Assembly (NCBI GenBank): GCA_024279425.1
Contig: JAJRRO010000039.1
Span: 1 to 64,000 of the forward strand
Length of the DNA: 64,000 bases
Reading direction: 5' to 3'
Source of the DNA: Bacteroidota bacterium
GTDB taxonomy: Bacteria; Bacteroidota; Bacteroidia; Flavobacteriales; Flavobacteriaceae
The notes beneath the pieces were generated by a model. It saw only the letters and a list, made by a program, of their open reading frames with translations, was not told where the DNA came from and searched no databases. Each line of letters begins with the position of its first letter. The stretch's first letter is position 1. This document shows positions 7,803 to 16,047 of the stretch, piece by piece. A program made the position numbers and the translations under genes.

Positions 7803-9077
7803 ATGCAATTCGAGAATTCTCTTGCCTTTGCCCAGAAGTTAGATGACCAGGATGAACTTCGTAAGTATCGGGATGAATTTCATTTTCCTAAAATAAATGG
7901 AGAGGATGTAATTTATTTTACAGGAAATTCATTGGGATTACAGCCTAAAATTACGAAGAGGTACATTGATGAGGTGATGCAGGATTGGAAGGAACTTGCT
8001 GTGGAAGGACATTTTCATGCCAACAAACCCTGGTGGGATTATCATGAGAGATTAGCTGGGCCACTTTCGAAGGTAGTTGGTGCCAGCCCCAAGGAAATTT
8101 CAGTAATGAACACCTTAAGTGTGAATCTCCACTTATTAATGGTTTCTTTTTATAGGCCTACGAAAACTCGATTTAAAATATTGTGCGAGGAAAAGGCATT
8201 TCCCAGTGATCAATATATGTTGCAAAGTCAGGTTCGATTTCATGGATTTGATAGTAACAACGCCATTGTTGAGGTTAAAAAGCGTAGCGGGGAGCATTTT
8301 TGGCGAACCGAGGATATCTTAAAAAAAATAGAGGAGATAGGGGATGGACTTGCCCTGGTAATGATCGGGGGGGTGAACTATTACAACGGGCAGGTTTTTG
8401 ATATGGAAACCATTACTAAGAAAGGTAAATCTGTTGGTGCTTATGTGGGCTGGGATTTGGCCCATGCTGTTGGCAATGTAGAATTGAAACTTCATTACTG
8501 GAATGTTGATTTCGCTGCATGGTGCAGTTATAAATATATGAACAGTGGGCCTGGGAATGCTTCGGGCGTATATGTAAACGAAAAATACCTTGGCGAATCG
8601 GATATTCCCAGATTTGAGGGTTGGTGGGGGACCAAGAAAGAAACCCGGTTTTTGATGAAACCTGAATTTGAACCTATGTCTAATGCCGATGCATGGCAAA
8701 TCAGTAATCCATCGGTTTTGGCATTGGCACCTTATTTGGCGTCATTAGAACTTTTTGAAGAGGTTGGAATGGAAACCTTGATAAAGAAACGGGAAAGGAT
8801 GGTCTCTTATTTGGAATTTATCTTGCAAGAAATAAATAATGAGATCAATACCTCATTTGAAATAATAACGCCTAAGGAGAGGGGCTGTCAGCTATCTGTT
8901 TTTCTACATGGACAGGGGAGGTTCTTATTTGATTACCTTAGACAGAATGGAGTTGTCGCGGATTGGAGAGAACCCAATATTATTCGTTTGGCACCTACAC
9001 CGTTTTATTGTTCTTACCAAGATATGTTCCGATTTGGGCAGATTTTAAAGGAGGGTATTTTGATAAAAAGGGTTTAG
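7803..9077 (+). CDS. kynU: Kynureninase
   Basis: The 424-residue PLP enzyme cleaves kynurenine to anthranilate plus alanine, or 3-hydroxykynurenine to 3-hydroxyanthranilate plus alanine. Family motifs present are YFTGNSLGLQPK near the N-terminus, WWDYHERLAGPLSKVVGA, the aspartate in GWDLAHAVGNVEL, the PLP lysine in AAWCSYKYMNSGPG, and the C-terminal NIIRLAPTPFYCSYQD. The frame is open from 7743, but the ATG at 7803 (MQFENSLAF) fits the family and follows a -7 box. Kynurenine 3-monooxygenase is encoded 4.8 kb downstream, which points to 3-hydroxykynurenine as a likely substrate. An MFS transporter follows within 49 bases. Confidence 0.95.
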   Translation: MQFENSLAFAQKLDDQDELRKYRDEFHFPKINGEDVIYFTGNSLGLQPKITKRYIDEVMQDWKELAVEGHFHANKPWWDYHERLAGPLSKVVGASPKEISVMNTLSVNLHLLMVSFYRPTKTRFKILCEEKAFPSDQYMLQSQVRFHGFDSNNAIVEVKKRSGEHFWRTEDILKKIEEIGDGLALVMIGGVNYYNGQVFDMETITKKGKSVGAYVGWDLAHAVGNVELKLHYWNVDFAAWCSYKYMNSGPGNASGVYVNEKYLGESDIPRFEGWWGTKKETRFLMKPEFEPMSNADAWQISNPSVLALAPYLASLELFEEVGMETLIKKRERMVSYLEFILQEINNEINTSFEIITPKERGCQLSVFLHGQGRFLFDYLRQNGVVADWREPNIIRLAPTPFYCSYQDMFRFGQILKEGILIKRV

Positions 9078-9097
9078 CCCGTGCGTACTTTTTTAAG

Positions 9098-9105
9098 TAG
9101 TTTTG
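9098..9105 (+). promoter_or_regulatory. -7 box (TAGTTTTG) before the MFS transporter
   Basis: TAGTTTTG matches TAnnTTTG and ends 20 bases before the ATG at 9126. It suggests the transporter can be transcribed separately from kynU. No TTG at the usual distance is visible. Confidence 0.3.
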
Positions 9106-9125
9106 TCGGCTGTTAACAATGAATA

Positions 9126-10280
9126 ATGAAATCACTCCGACTAATTCTATCCAACCCGAGGTACTTTGGTCCTGCCTGGGTATTTGCCAGTTTAAACATT
9201 CTTTTCGGAACATGGGCAATCTATATACCCACTGTAAAAGAAAAATTAGGTATAGATAAAGCCGATTTGGGCATTGCCCTATTTTTTCTGTCCCTCGGAG
9301 TATTTACCGTATTTCCCATCGCCGCAAAAATCATAAATCGGATTGGAGTGGGTAGAGCCACTTCGTATGGAATTTGGTGTAGTGGTTTGTGCGCATTGCT
9401 ACCCTTATTGGTCCCAGATTATTATGCCCTAATGGCCTCACTTTTTCTTTTCGGTGCTAGTAATGGTTTTACGGATATAGCCATGAACTCCTTAGTGACT
9501 GAAATTGAGAAAGAGGATGAGCAAAAATTTATGTCGGCCGCCCATGGTTTTTATAGCTTGGGAGGTGTGTTGGCAGGTTTGGGAATCTTTTTGATCGTTG
9601 GTTTGGGAAATCCACCATTACATATGTTTTTTGCAGTTGTTTTGGTACTTGTCGTTAATCTGATTTTCTTTAAAAAATACGTTCATATCAAAGCGGCCCC
9701 AGTAGATAAAGAACCTTTTAGCCTAAAACTTTTTAAGCCTTTATTGATTCTCGGTATCATATCATTTATCGCCATGGCAAATGAGGGTGCCATTGTAGAT
9801 TGGAGTGGTTTGTATTTAAAGGAAATTAGCTTGGCTCCAGAAACTTTATGGGGTGCGGGGTTCTTGGGCTTTCAAATAACCATGACACTAGGTCGTTTTT
9901 TGGGTGATGTCATTAGTACAAGAATTGGATCGGTAAAAATAGTGACCCTTGGGGCGATCATTACCATTGTTGGCTACGTCTTGGTGTTGACCACGGGAAC
10001 GTATTTGTCCATTATAGGTTTTGCGCTGAGTGGTCTGGGCTTTTCTGTGATGGTGCCCGAATTGTTCCGAATTGGGGGCAAGGTCAATGGCATAGATTCT
10101 TCACAAGGGGTAGCATTCATAGCAGGATTAGGTTATACGGGATTTCTTCTGGCTCCACCAATATTGGGCTTTATTGCCAAAAGCTCATCACTTATAACCT
10201 GCTTTATTATTCTGCTCTCCTCGGTAATCCTAATTTTGGTAGCAACTTCAGTTTTGAAACGAAAAGGTGCACATGCCTAA
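9126..10280 (+). CDS. MFS transporter, YbjJ-like
   Basis: The 384-residue protein has about 12 hydrophobic helices. The N-terminal half carries LGIALFFLSLGVFTVFPIAAKIINRIG, read in two parts, the loop form of the MFS motif. The segment GFTDIAMNSLVTEIEKE, with an acidic residue in a membrane helix, is typical of the YbjJ/fucose-permease-like branch. The second half has FQITMTLGRFLGDVI. The substrate is unknown; the close position after kynU allows export or uptake of a tryptophan or kynurenine metabolite, but nothing in the protein shows this. It ends 9 bases from a convergent lipoprotein gene. Confidence 0.88.
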   Translation: MKSLRLILSNPRYFGPAWVFASLNILFGTWAIYIPTVKEKLGIDKADLGIALFFLSLGVFTVFPIAAKIINRIGVGRATSYGIWCSGLCALLPLLVPDYYALMASLFLFGASNGFTDIAMNSLVTEIEKEDEQKFMSAAHGFYSLGGVLAGLGIFLIVGLGNPPLHMFFAVVLVLVVNLIFFKKYVHIKAAPVDKEPFSLKLFKPLLILGIISFIAMANEGAIVDWSGLYLKEISLAPETLWGAGFLGFQITMTLGRFLGDVISTRIGSVKIVTLGAIITIVGYVLVLTTGTYLSIIGFALSGLGFSVMVPELFRIGGKVNGIDSSQGVAFIAGLGYTGFLLAPPILGFIAKSSSLITCFIILLSSVILILVATSVLKRKGAHA

Positions 10281-10289
10281 AACACCCAT

Positions 10290-10967
10290 TTACTCGGTCT
10301 TTATTTCAATGTTGGTGAAATACAATTTAAACCCGTCATTGTTCTTATGCATTTTGGCCATTTTAAGTCCGCCCTTTTCAATATAATCTTCCCAGGTCGA
10401 AACTAAAGATGGTTCTGGTTTATTACCTCTTCTAAAGGTCCATTCCTTTACCAAGTAATCATCTTCAAAATAAAAATCATAAGCATCACCGGGAGTATAG
10501 CCTCCTTCTGAACCATAGACAATGGTTAATTTATGCATGGTTTTTTGGCTAATGGGAGCTATTTCATTTTCCGAGTAAGACTCGGTAAAACTACCTTTGT
10601 CCCAAACGAGATTAAAAGGTGCCAAAAACCAATATTTATCATTTATAAAACTACCATTGGCCTTATGGCTGATACTATCCATCTTAGCTCTATTGTAAGT
10701 CAAAGTATCATTTTTGGAAATCATGGTCACCATGTTTGCTTTAGGCTGCCAAACCCAGGTTCTCTCAAAATGGGAGGTATCCTTATCCACGTTAAAAGTG
10801 AATTGTAATTCCTTAACCTTGTTCCAATTATTATGTCCACTTGCATTTGCCACTTTTTCTAAAAGTGTCAATTCTTTTTCAACGATTTGTTTTTCCTCTT
10901 TCTTTTCAGTTTTACAGCCAGTTAGGACAATATAGAAAATTAGCAGGATTGTTTTGATTTTGTTCAT
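10290..10967 (-). CDS. Putative outer-membrane lipoprotein, function unknown
   Basis: From the ATG at 10967 the product is 225 residues with a lipoprotein signal ending in the lipobox LTGC (Cys about 18), then an acidic/lysine-rich spacer (KTEKKEEKQIVEKE). The mature part is beta-rich, with ASGHNNWNKVKELQFTF, W-rich strands and YTPGDAYDFYFEDDYLVKEW. It resembles flavobacterial DUF6503-type lipoproteins that share the N-terminal GGxxxW pattern, but I am not certain of the family. The frame is open to a non-ATG start at 11018, which would bury the signal. No partner is obvious from context. Confidence 0.75.
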   Translation of the reverse strand: MNKIKTILLIFYIVLTGCKTEKKEEKQIVEKELTLLEKVANASGHNNWNKVKELQFTFNVDKDTSHFERTWVWQPKANMVTMISKNDTLTYNRAKMDSISHKANGSFINDKYWFLAPFNLVWDKGSFTESYSENEIAPISQKTMHKLTIVYGSEGGYTPGDAYDFYFEDDYLVKEWTFRRGNKPEPSLVSTWEDYIEKGGLKMAKMHKNNDGFKLYFTNIEIKTE

Positions 10968-11015
10968 TTTTTTGATGTTTATCAAATATAGATGAATCAA
11001 TCCAGAAAATTGGAA

Positions 11016-11056
11016 CAAAAAAGAAAGATCACGGCCCTAAGGTGACGCGATCTTTC
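11016..11056 (-). terminator. Intrinsic terminator after the OmpA-family gene
   Basis: GAAAGATC at 11023-11030 and GATCTTTC at 11049-11056 form a perfect 8-base stem with an 18-base loop. Read on the minus strand it is followed by TTTTTT (11017-11022). It lies 44 bases after the ompA-like stop at 11100. Confidence 0.7.
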
Positions 11057-11099
11057 AACTGTAACAATAATAAACTAAGGGTAATACGCTCTATTTGTT

Positions 11100-11540
11100 T
11101 TATTTTGATTTTGCCAGGAGATTGTTTGCTCCTTTAATCTGTATGATTGGGAATTCAGTTCTTCGATTTAATTCCAACTCTTCTGGGGTGCAATCGTTTT
11201 CCCCGGTACAATTGTTGATCAATATCCGTTTGCCAAAACCTTTATACGATATAATATGATGTCTGGGTACACCGTTCATGATCAAATATTCATAGGTAGA
11301 TTTCGCCCTTCGTTCAGATAGGTCGTCATTATATCTATGGCTCCTAACAGGATCGGTATGTGCTTCCAATTTGATAATCATTTGCAGATATGTTTCCGTC
11401 ATAAGTTTAACCACCTTATCCAATTCCAAAGCGGCATCCGTACGAATATCACTTTTATTGAAATCAAAATAGATTTTATTGAGATTTGCCAATAATTTTA
11501 AATCAAGGACCGGTTCCAGAACAATATCCTGTAGCATCAC
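11100..11540 (-). CDS. OmpA-family protein, C-terminal peptidoglycan-binding part (after frameshift)
   Basis: This frame encodes the OmpA C-terminal domain: IYFDFNKSDIR, the peptidoglycan-contact region LEAHTDPVRSHRYNDDLSERRAKSTYEYL, and ELELNRRTEF. The marked start at 11540 is only the first permitted codon; the frame is open and family-like further upstream (reading INTYTTPLRTKVMLQDI). This is therefore almost certainly the 3' part of the gene that starts at 12535, separated by a one-base frameshift near 11575-11580. It would anchor an outer-membrane protein to peptidoglycan. Whether a full-length protein is made depends on whether the shift is real. Confidence 0.8.
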   Translation of the reverse strand: MMLQDIVLEPVLDLKLLANLNKIYFDFNKSDIRTDAALELDKVVKLMTETYLQMIIKLEAHTDPVRSHRYNDDLSERRAKSTYEYLIMNGVPRHHIISYKGFGKRILINNCTGENDCTPEELELNRRTEFPIIQIKGANNLLAKSK

Positions 11541-11548
11541 TTTGGTCC

Positions 11549-12535
11549 TCAGGGGTGTTGTATAGGTGTTGATGTAAATACTCTTGTGCGGATGCGTACG
11601 GCATCTATTCGGTAATTACCATTTCTATTGACGAACATTTTGTAGTACCCCTTTGAATCGGTCATCATTTCCCCAATTTTAGTTTGGGTCTTTTGATCTA
11701 CTACGGTTATTTGAACACTGTCCAATGGTCTGTTATTTACCCCATCTGTAACATACCCATCTACTGATAGTGATGGTGTAAATTGAAATTCATAAATATC
11801 ATCACTACCTAATCCACCCTCCCTGTTTGAACTAATATAGCCGTTGATGCCATCTTCATGGGCAAAATAACCAAAATCATCACTTGCACTATTGATAGGT
11901 GTTCCCAGATTAATTACATCAATGATTTTGTTATCAGCGTCCACAACGGTCGAGTAAATGTCCAATTGACCAAAGCCAACATGGCCATCGGAAGAGAAGA
12001 ACAATTTCCCCTCTTTGTTTACGTAAGGAAACATTTCATTACCCTCGGTGTTCACAACGGGGCCTGCGTTTGTGGTAGGGCCAATTCTACCCCTTTCATG
12101 AATCTCAGAATAATAAATATCCGTTCCACCCATTCCTCCGGGCCTATCGGAAGTATAGTATAGTCTTCTTCCATCCGGACTAACATAAGGGTGCCCTGTG
12201 GAATAGTAGTCGCTATTTATTCTTAGATTTCTATTGACCAACCATTCACCATCTATCTCAATGGCGCTGAAGATTTTCAGATTGATTTCCTTTTTTGTAC
12301 CATACCCTTCTTTTTGATTGTCGTAATTGTTTCTTGTAAAATAAATTACCGTATCTTTTTTATAATCTGTGGTGAAAATGGCAGAACTTTCATGTGTATG
12401 TGCATCAGTCTTCCCATCGTTAAAATCGTATGCTAAATGAGAAGTGTCAACATCAAAATGAGCGTTGTTAATTCCTGCCTGGGCACTAGAGATAATGGTA
12501 AAAAAAAATAGTGGAAGAGTAAGGAGTTTTCCCAA
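11549..12535 (-). CDS. OmpA-family protein, N-terminal PD40 part (before frameshift)
   Basis: The 328-residue frame begins with a signal peptide (LLTLPLFFFTIISSAQ) from a TTG start at 12535; no ATG is available before an upstream in-frame TGA. It holds PD40/WD40-like beta-propeller repeats (YVSPDGRRLYYTSDRPGGMGGTD, read in two parts; YVNKEGKLFFSSDGHVGFGQLDIY; GYISSNREGGLGSDDIYEF). A carboxypeptidase-regulatory-like module follows (VDGYVTDGVNNRPLDSVQITV). The frame ends in an unfamiliar tail at a TGA, just where the OmpA domain should begin; that domain is in the -1 frame downstream. Such proteins accompany type IX secretion or gliding loci in flavobacteria, but no porP/sprF homologue is next to it here. 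Confidence 0.8.
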   Translation of the reverse strand: MGKLLTLPLFFFTIISSAQAGINNAHFDVDTSHLAYDFNDGKTDAHTHESSAIFTTDYKKDTVIYFTRNNYDNQKEGYGTKKEINLKIFSAIEIDGEWLVNRNLRINSDYYSTGHPYVSPDGRRLYYTSDRPGGMGGTDIYYSEIHERGRIGPTTNAGPVVNTEGNEMFPYVNKEGKLFFSSDGHVGFGQLDIYSTVVDADNKIIDVINLGTPINSASDDFGYFAHEDGINGYISSNREGGLGSDDIYEFQFTPSLSVDGYVTDGVNNRPLDSVQITVVDQKTQTKIGEMMTDSKGYYKMFVNRNGNYRIDAVRIRTRVFTSTPIQHP

Positions 12536-12574
12536 TGCTTTGTTGAGTTGTTTTGCTCAATGTAGAATTTAAAA

Positions 12575-12687
12575 TTAAATGTTCCATAGTCCAGATTTCT
12601 TTTTAGTATTAAAGAAGATCATGAAACCAATGGCAAAGGGTTTACCGATAATAGTTAATAAGAAATTAAGAGTAAAGATTTGGCCAT
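12575..12687 (-). pseudogene. Possible small single-helix membrane protein with a one-base frameshift
   Basis: An ATG at 12687 opens a frame (MAKSLLLIS, then Y and stop). The -1 frame then continues as LLTIIGKPFAIGFMIFFN, followed by a basic tail to a TAA at 12575. The total is 113 bases, one short of a whole number of codons. Adding one T to the TTT in AATTTCT would give a 37-residue protein with one membrane helix and a lysine-rich end. It could equally be chance in an AT-rich spacer. I know of no named family. Confidence 0.22.
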
Positions 12688-13019
12688 AGGCTTAAACTTC
12701 TTCTGCAAATTGTGATTAGTGTTAATATTTATTCGTGAGATTGGGTCATATTCTATATCAAAGCAATTCAATTAGTGGTAAAAGGCGAAAATTAAACGTT
12801 TACGCGAAGGCAAAATTCGTTCAAAAGACGAAAAAACGACTAAATGTAAAGTTATAAAAATAATATGTAAATCACTGATAAACAGAGTATTAAAACTCGA
12901 TTAAATGTAATTATGTGCAGATGTACAACAGGAAATCCCGTATTTTGAGCCTAATGGATGAGACGATTTCCTAGAGGAGATCAATATAAGGACAGGCTGC
13001 ATATATTTAATAAAATGCT

Positions 13020-13027
13020 TAGTTTTG
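13020..13027 (+). promoter_or_regulatory. -7 box (TAGTTTTG) before clpP
   Basis: TAGTTTTG matches TAnnTTTG and ends 19 bases before the ATG at 13047. No TTG sits at the expected -33 position. Confidence 0.35.
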
Positions 13028-13046
13028 AGTCTTAAATAAAAATGTA

Positions 13047-13595
13047 ATGAGTTCTAAAAAAGGAAAAGTACAGGAAGCTATTGATGAAAAATTGTTGGAA
13101 GAACGAAAGGTCTTTCTATGGGGCATGGTCGATGATGATTCTGCCAAACATGTAATTGATCGCCTATTGTATTTGGATATGCAGAATAATAAGGAAATCC
13201 AGTTATTTATCAACAGTCCTGGAGGGTATGTAACCTCTGGTTTTGCCATGTACGATACTATAAAATCACTCAAAAGTCCAGTGTCCACCGTTTGTACCGG
13301 ATTAGCTGCGTCAATGGGTTCTATATTACTATCTGTAGGAAAGAAAGGTAGACGTTTTATACAACCTCACGCCCAAGTAATGATACATCAACCCAGTGGT
13401 GGAGCTAGAGGGCAGGCGTCGAATATTGAAATTCAAGCTAAGGAGATTATAAAGACCAAAGAACTAAGTGCCAAAATATTGGCTGATAATTGTGGTCAGG
13501 ATTTTGACACAGTTATGCGTGATTTTGATAGAGACTTTTGGATGAATGCCCAGGAATCTGTCGATTATGGCATAGTGGATGGAATTTTGGAATAG
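13047..13595 (+). CDS. clpP: ClpP-family serine protease subunit (second-type ClpP)
   Basis: The 182-residue protein has the ClpP fold and a complete Ser-His-Asp triad: Ser89 in GLAASMGS, His114 in VMIHQPSGG and Asp163 in DFDRDFWM. Residues 20-30 (RKVFLWGMVDDDSA) replace the usual RIIFLG. It lacks the long N-terminal extension of the main Bacteroidota ClpP, and neither tig nor clpX is adjacent, so it is probably a second, paralogous ClpP. It would assemble into a barrel protease fed by a Clp ATPase encoded elsewhere. An ATG at 13042 is followed at once by TAA, so 13047 is the start. A strong terminator follows. Confidence 0.92.
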   Translation: MSSKKGKVQEAIDEKLLEERKVFLWGMVDDDSAKHVIDRLLYLDMQNNKEIQLFINSPGGYVTSGFAMYDTIKSLKSPVSTVCTGLAASMGSILLSVGKKGRRFIQPHAQVMIHQPSGGARGQASNIEIQAKEIIKTKELSAKILADNCGQDFDTVMRDFDRDFWMNAQESVDYGIVDGILE

Positions 13596-13615
13596 TCTGA
13601 TACACTTATAAAATG

Positions 13616-13653
13616 AAAAAGTCCTTCGCATCTTTTATGTGAAGGACTTTTTT
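13616..13653 (+). terminator. Intrinsic terminator after clpP
   Basis: AAAAAGTCCTTC at 13616-13627 pairs perfectly with GAAGGACTTTTT at 13641-13652, with a 13-base loop and a T-run. It begins 20 bases after the clpP stop. Confidence 0.9.
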
Positions 13654-13848
13654 GAATATATGTAGACGTCGAAGCGGAATATACTGCATATACATTGAAT
13701 ATTAGGTTTTTAGATGTTTCGTTCTATAAATTCATAACATTTATGGGTTAAGTTGTTTTATGCTTTTTTGGCTTTGGCATCGAATTCTTCTATGAACTTT
13801 ATTTTATTAAATTTACATACTAACCCATAGTTTTCCTATTATATAATT

Positions 13849-15189
13849 ATGATGCAAACACCCAAGAATATAGCCATTGTTGGTTCCGGGCTGGTTGGTT
13901 CATTATTGGCCATTTATCTCAGGAGATTAGGACACACCATAACAGTTTTTGATAGAAGGCCGGATATACGGACCATTGAGTTCTCGGGTCGGTCAATTAA
14001 CTTGGCAATGAGCAATAGGGGATGGAGAGCACTTGGCGAAATAGGAATTGAGCAAGAAATAAAAAAAATAGCCATTCCTATGGATAAACGTGCAATGCAC
14101 GTTATAGGCAAGCCAATATACTTTCAGAAGTATGGGAAGCATGGCGAGGCAATTTGGTCTATTTCTAGAGGCGTTTTGAATCGAAAAATGATTGATTTGG
14201 CTGAAAATTCTGGCGTTATATTCAAATTCGGGGAAAAAGTTTGGGATGTGAGCCTCCCTGAAGCCAAATTAAGAACCGGAGAGACCGAAAAAGGTGAATG
14301 GAAAGAATATACCTATGATATGATTTTTGGTTGCGATGGTGCCTTTTCCAGAGTTAGGCATAAAATGCAACGTCGTAGTCGTTTTGACTATTCACAGAAA
14401 TTTATTGATGTGGGCTATAAGGAATTGACTATATCTGCAAATGCCGATGGCAGTCATAAGATGGATGCTAGCTCGTTTCATATTTGGCCTAGAGGTGGGT
14501 TTATGTTTATAGCCATGCCGAACATTGATGGTAGTTTTACCTGCACCCTGTTCATGCCTTTTGAAGGATTAAATTCTTTTGAATCGATTAAGACAAAGGA
14601 AAATGCCAAAGACTTCTTTAAAGTTCATTTCCCCAATGTAATTGATGAAATAGAAAATCTATCAGAAGATTTTTTTAGAAATCCAACGAGTGCAATGGTG
14701 ACTATGAAATGCTATCCTTGGACGTATTGGGACAAAGTTGCATTGGTAGGGGATTCTGCTCATGCGATAGTACCATTTTATGGGCAAGGAATGAATGCTG
14801 GTTTTGAGGATATATTTGTTCTTAATGAAATCATTAAAGAAAATGGGGATGATTGGGGAGCTATCTTCCACGAGTTCCAAAAATTGCGCAAGCCCAATGC
14901 TGATGCTATAGCAGAATTGAGCTATCGCAACTTTATCGAAATGAGCACTAAAACAGCTGACCCTAATTTTTTACTGCAAAAAAAGATTGAAAAAAGGTTT
15001 GCAAAAAAGCACCCTGATAAATGGATCCCGTTGTATTCCCGGGTAACATTTTCCTATAGGCCATACACCGAGGCCTTGGTTATTGGCGAAACCCAGGAAA
15101 GAATCATGGAGCAAATCATGGAGCTCCCGAATATTGAAACCAAATGGGATAGTGAAGAGATTGAGGATATGATTTTAAGCTTGCTCTAG
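13849..15189 (+). CDS. kmo: Kynurenine 3-monooxygenase (FAD-dependent)
   Basis: The 446-residue flavoprotein hydroxylates L-kynurenine to 3-hydroxykynurenine with NADPH and O2. It has the FAD dinucleotide motif IAIVGSGLVGSLLAIYL at residues 8-24, the ring-hydroxylase segment (FGCDGAFSRVRHKM), and the second FAD motif GDSAHAIVPFYGQGMNAG at about 301-318. The C-terminal region (FLLQKKIEKRF...PLYSRVTFSYRPY) is typical of KMO rather than other hydroxylases. Together with kynU upstream it suggests conversion of tryptophan to 3-hydroxyanthranilate, usually for quinolinate and NAD synthesis. Two adjacent ATGs (13849 and 13852) can serve as start. A bidirectional terminator follows. Confidence 0.95.
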   Translation: MMQTPKNIAIVGSGLVGSLLAIYLRRLGHTITVFDRRPDIRTIEFSGRSINLAMSNRGWRALGEIGIEQEIKKIAIPMDKRAMHVIGKPIYFQKYGKHGEAIWSISRGVLNRKMIDLAENSGVIFKFGEKVWDVSLPEAKLRTGETEKGEWKEYTYDMIFGCDGAFSRVRHKMQRRSRFDYSQKFIDVGYKELTISANADGSHKMDASSFHIWPRGGFMFIAMPNIDGSFTCTLFMPFEGLNSFESIKTKENAKDFFKVHFPNVIDEIENLSEDFFRNPTSAMVTMKCYPWTYWDKVALVGDSAHAIVPFYGQGMNAGFEDIFVLNEIIKENGDDWGAIFHEFQKLRKPNADAIAELSYRNFIEMSTKTADPNFLLQKKIEKRFAKKHPDKWIPLYSRVTFSYRPYTEALVIGETQERIMEQIMELPNIETKWDSEEIEDMILSLL

Positions 15190-15216
15190 GAGGTCTCTAA
15201 AATCAGGAGTAAATAA

Positions 15217-15243
15217 AAAAACCACCTATAAAAGATGGTTTTT
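15217..15243. terminator. Bidirectional terminator between kmo and the convergent gene
   Basis: AAAAACCA at 15217-15224 pairs with TGGTTTTT at 15236-15243 around an 11-base loop. A and T runs on the two sides let it work on both strands, which fits the convergent genes ending at 15189 and 15248. Confidence 0.75.
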
Positions 15244-15247
15244 AATA

Positions 15248-16045
15248 TCATAAGGCTATACTTGCTTGGATCTTAGCGAACATTTTGCCCATTTTTTCCT
15301 GCTCTTCCTCTGCAAGTACTGGATCTACCAGTATTCTTCCACTATGTTCGTCAGTAATGATTTTTTTCCGCGAAGCAATTTCGACTTGAACTTGAGGAGG
15401 AATGGTAAAGAAAGAACCTCCTGATGCACCTCTTTCAATAGGTACAACCGCAAGCCCGTTTTTAACGTTATTTCTGATTCTTGCATACGCTTTTACCAAG
15501 CGCTCTTCTATTTGATCTTGATATTTTAGAGATTTCGCCAAAAGCTCCTTTTCTTCTTTTTCGGTCTCGGCTAAAATGGCATCCAATTCCTTTTTTTTGT
15601 GCTTTAAATGCGTATCTCTTTCGGTTAATCGCTCTTTGGTTTCAGAGATAACCTCCTTTTTTTGATCAATTTGAGCCCTGAATTCCTTAATGTTCTTTTC
15701 AGCAAGTTGAATTTCCAATTCTTGGAACTCGAGCTCTTTGCTTATGGAATTGAACTCCCGACTGTTACGAACATTTTTTTGTTGTTCAGTATATTTTTTG
15801 ATCAAGACTTTTGATTCTTCAATCAAGTTCTTTTTGGCCGTTATTTCAAAATTAACGGTCTCTACATCAGTTTTGAGCTTGTCCAATCTAGTTTTAAGAC
15901 CTAAAACATCATCTTCCAAATCTTCAACTTCCAATGGAAGTTCACCTCTTACATTGCGTATTTCGTCAACTCTCGAATCGATTAATTGCAAATCATATAA
16001 TGCCCTTAACTTTTCCTCAACGGTTGCCTCTGTTTTTTTTGCCAT
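15248..16045 (-). CDS. C4-type zinc-ribbon family coiled-coil protein lacking the cysteines
   Basis: The 265-residue protein has a long coiled coil (residues about 5-185, rich in E, K and L heptads), followed by the family's ribbon region. The ribbon normally reads like CGGCF...IPPQ...C-x-x-CGRILVD. Here it reads RGASGGSFFTIPPQVQVEI and then ITDEHSGRILVDP, so all four expected zinc cysteines are replaced (S, S, D, S). The fold context is clear, but zinc binding is unlikely. The family is thought to bind nucleic acid or ribosome-associated factors, and its role is poorly known. It lies 2 bases after the Nif3-like gene and is surely co-transcribed with it. Confidence 0.85.
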   Translation of the reverse strand: MAKKTEATVEEKLRALYDLQLIDSRVDEIRNVRGELPLEVEDLEDDVLGLKTRLDKLKTDVETVNFEITAKKNLIEESKVLIKKYTEQQKNVRNSREFNSISKELEFQELEIQLAEKNIKEFRAQIDQKKEVISETKERLTERDTHLKHKKKELDAILAETEKEEKELLAKSLKYQDQIEERLVKAYARIRNNVKNGLAVVPIERGASGGSFFTIPPQVQVEIASRKKIITDEHSGRILVDPVLAEEEQEKMGKMFAKIQASIAL

Positions 16046-16047
16046 AC

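Larger units (their letters stand above)
12536..13046. other. 511-base intergenic region with no intact gene
   Basis: I find no complete gene, RNA or repeat here. The left part contains the remnant-like small ORF at 12575-12687 on the minus strand. The right part is AT-rich and should hold the clpP promoter, including the TAGTTTTG box at 13020. A porP/sprF gene, often found next to OmpA-family genes in this group, is absent. Confidence 0.6.
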
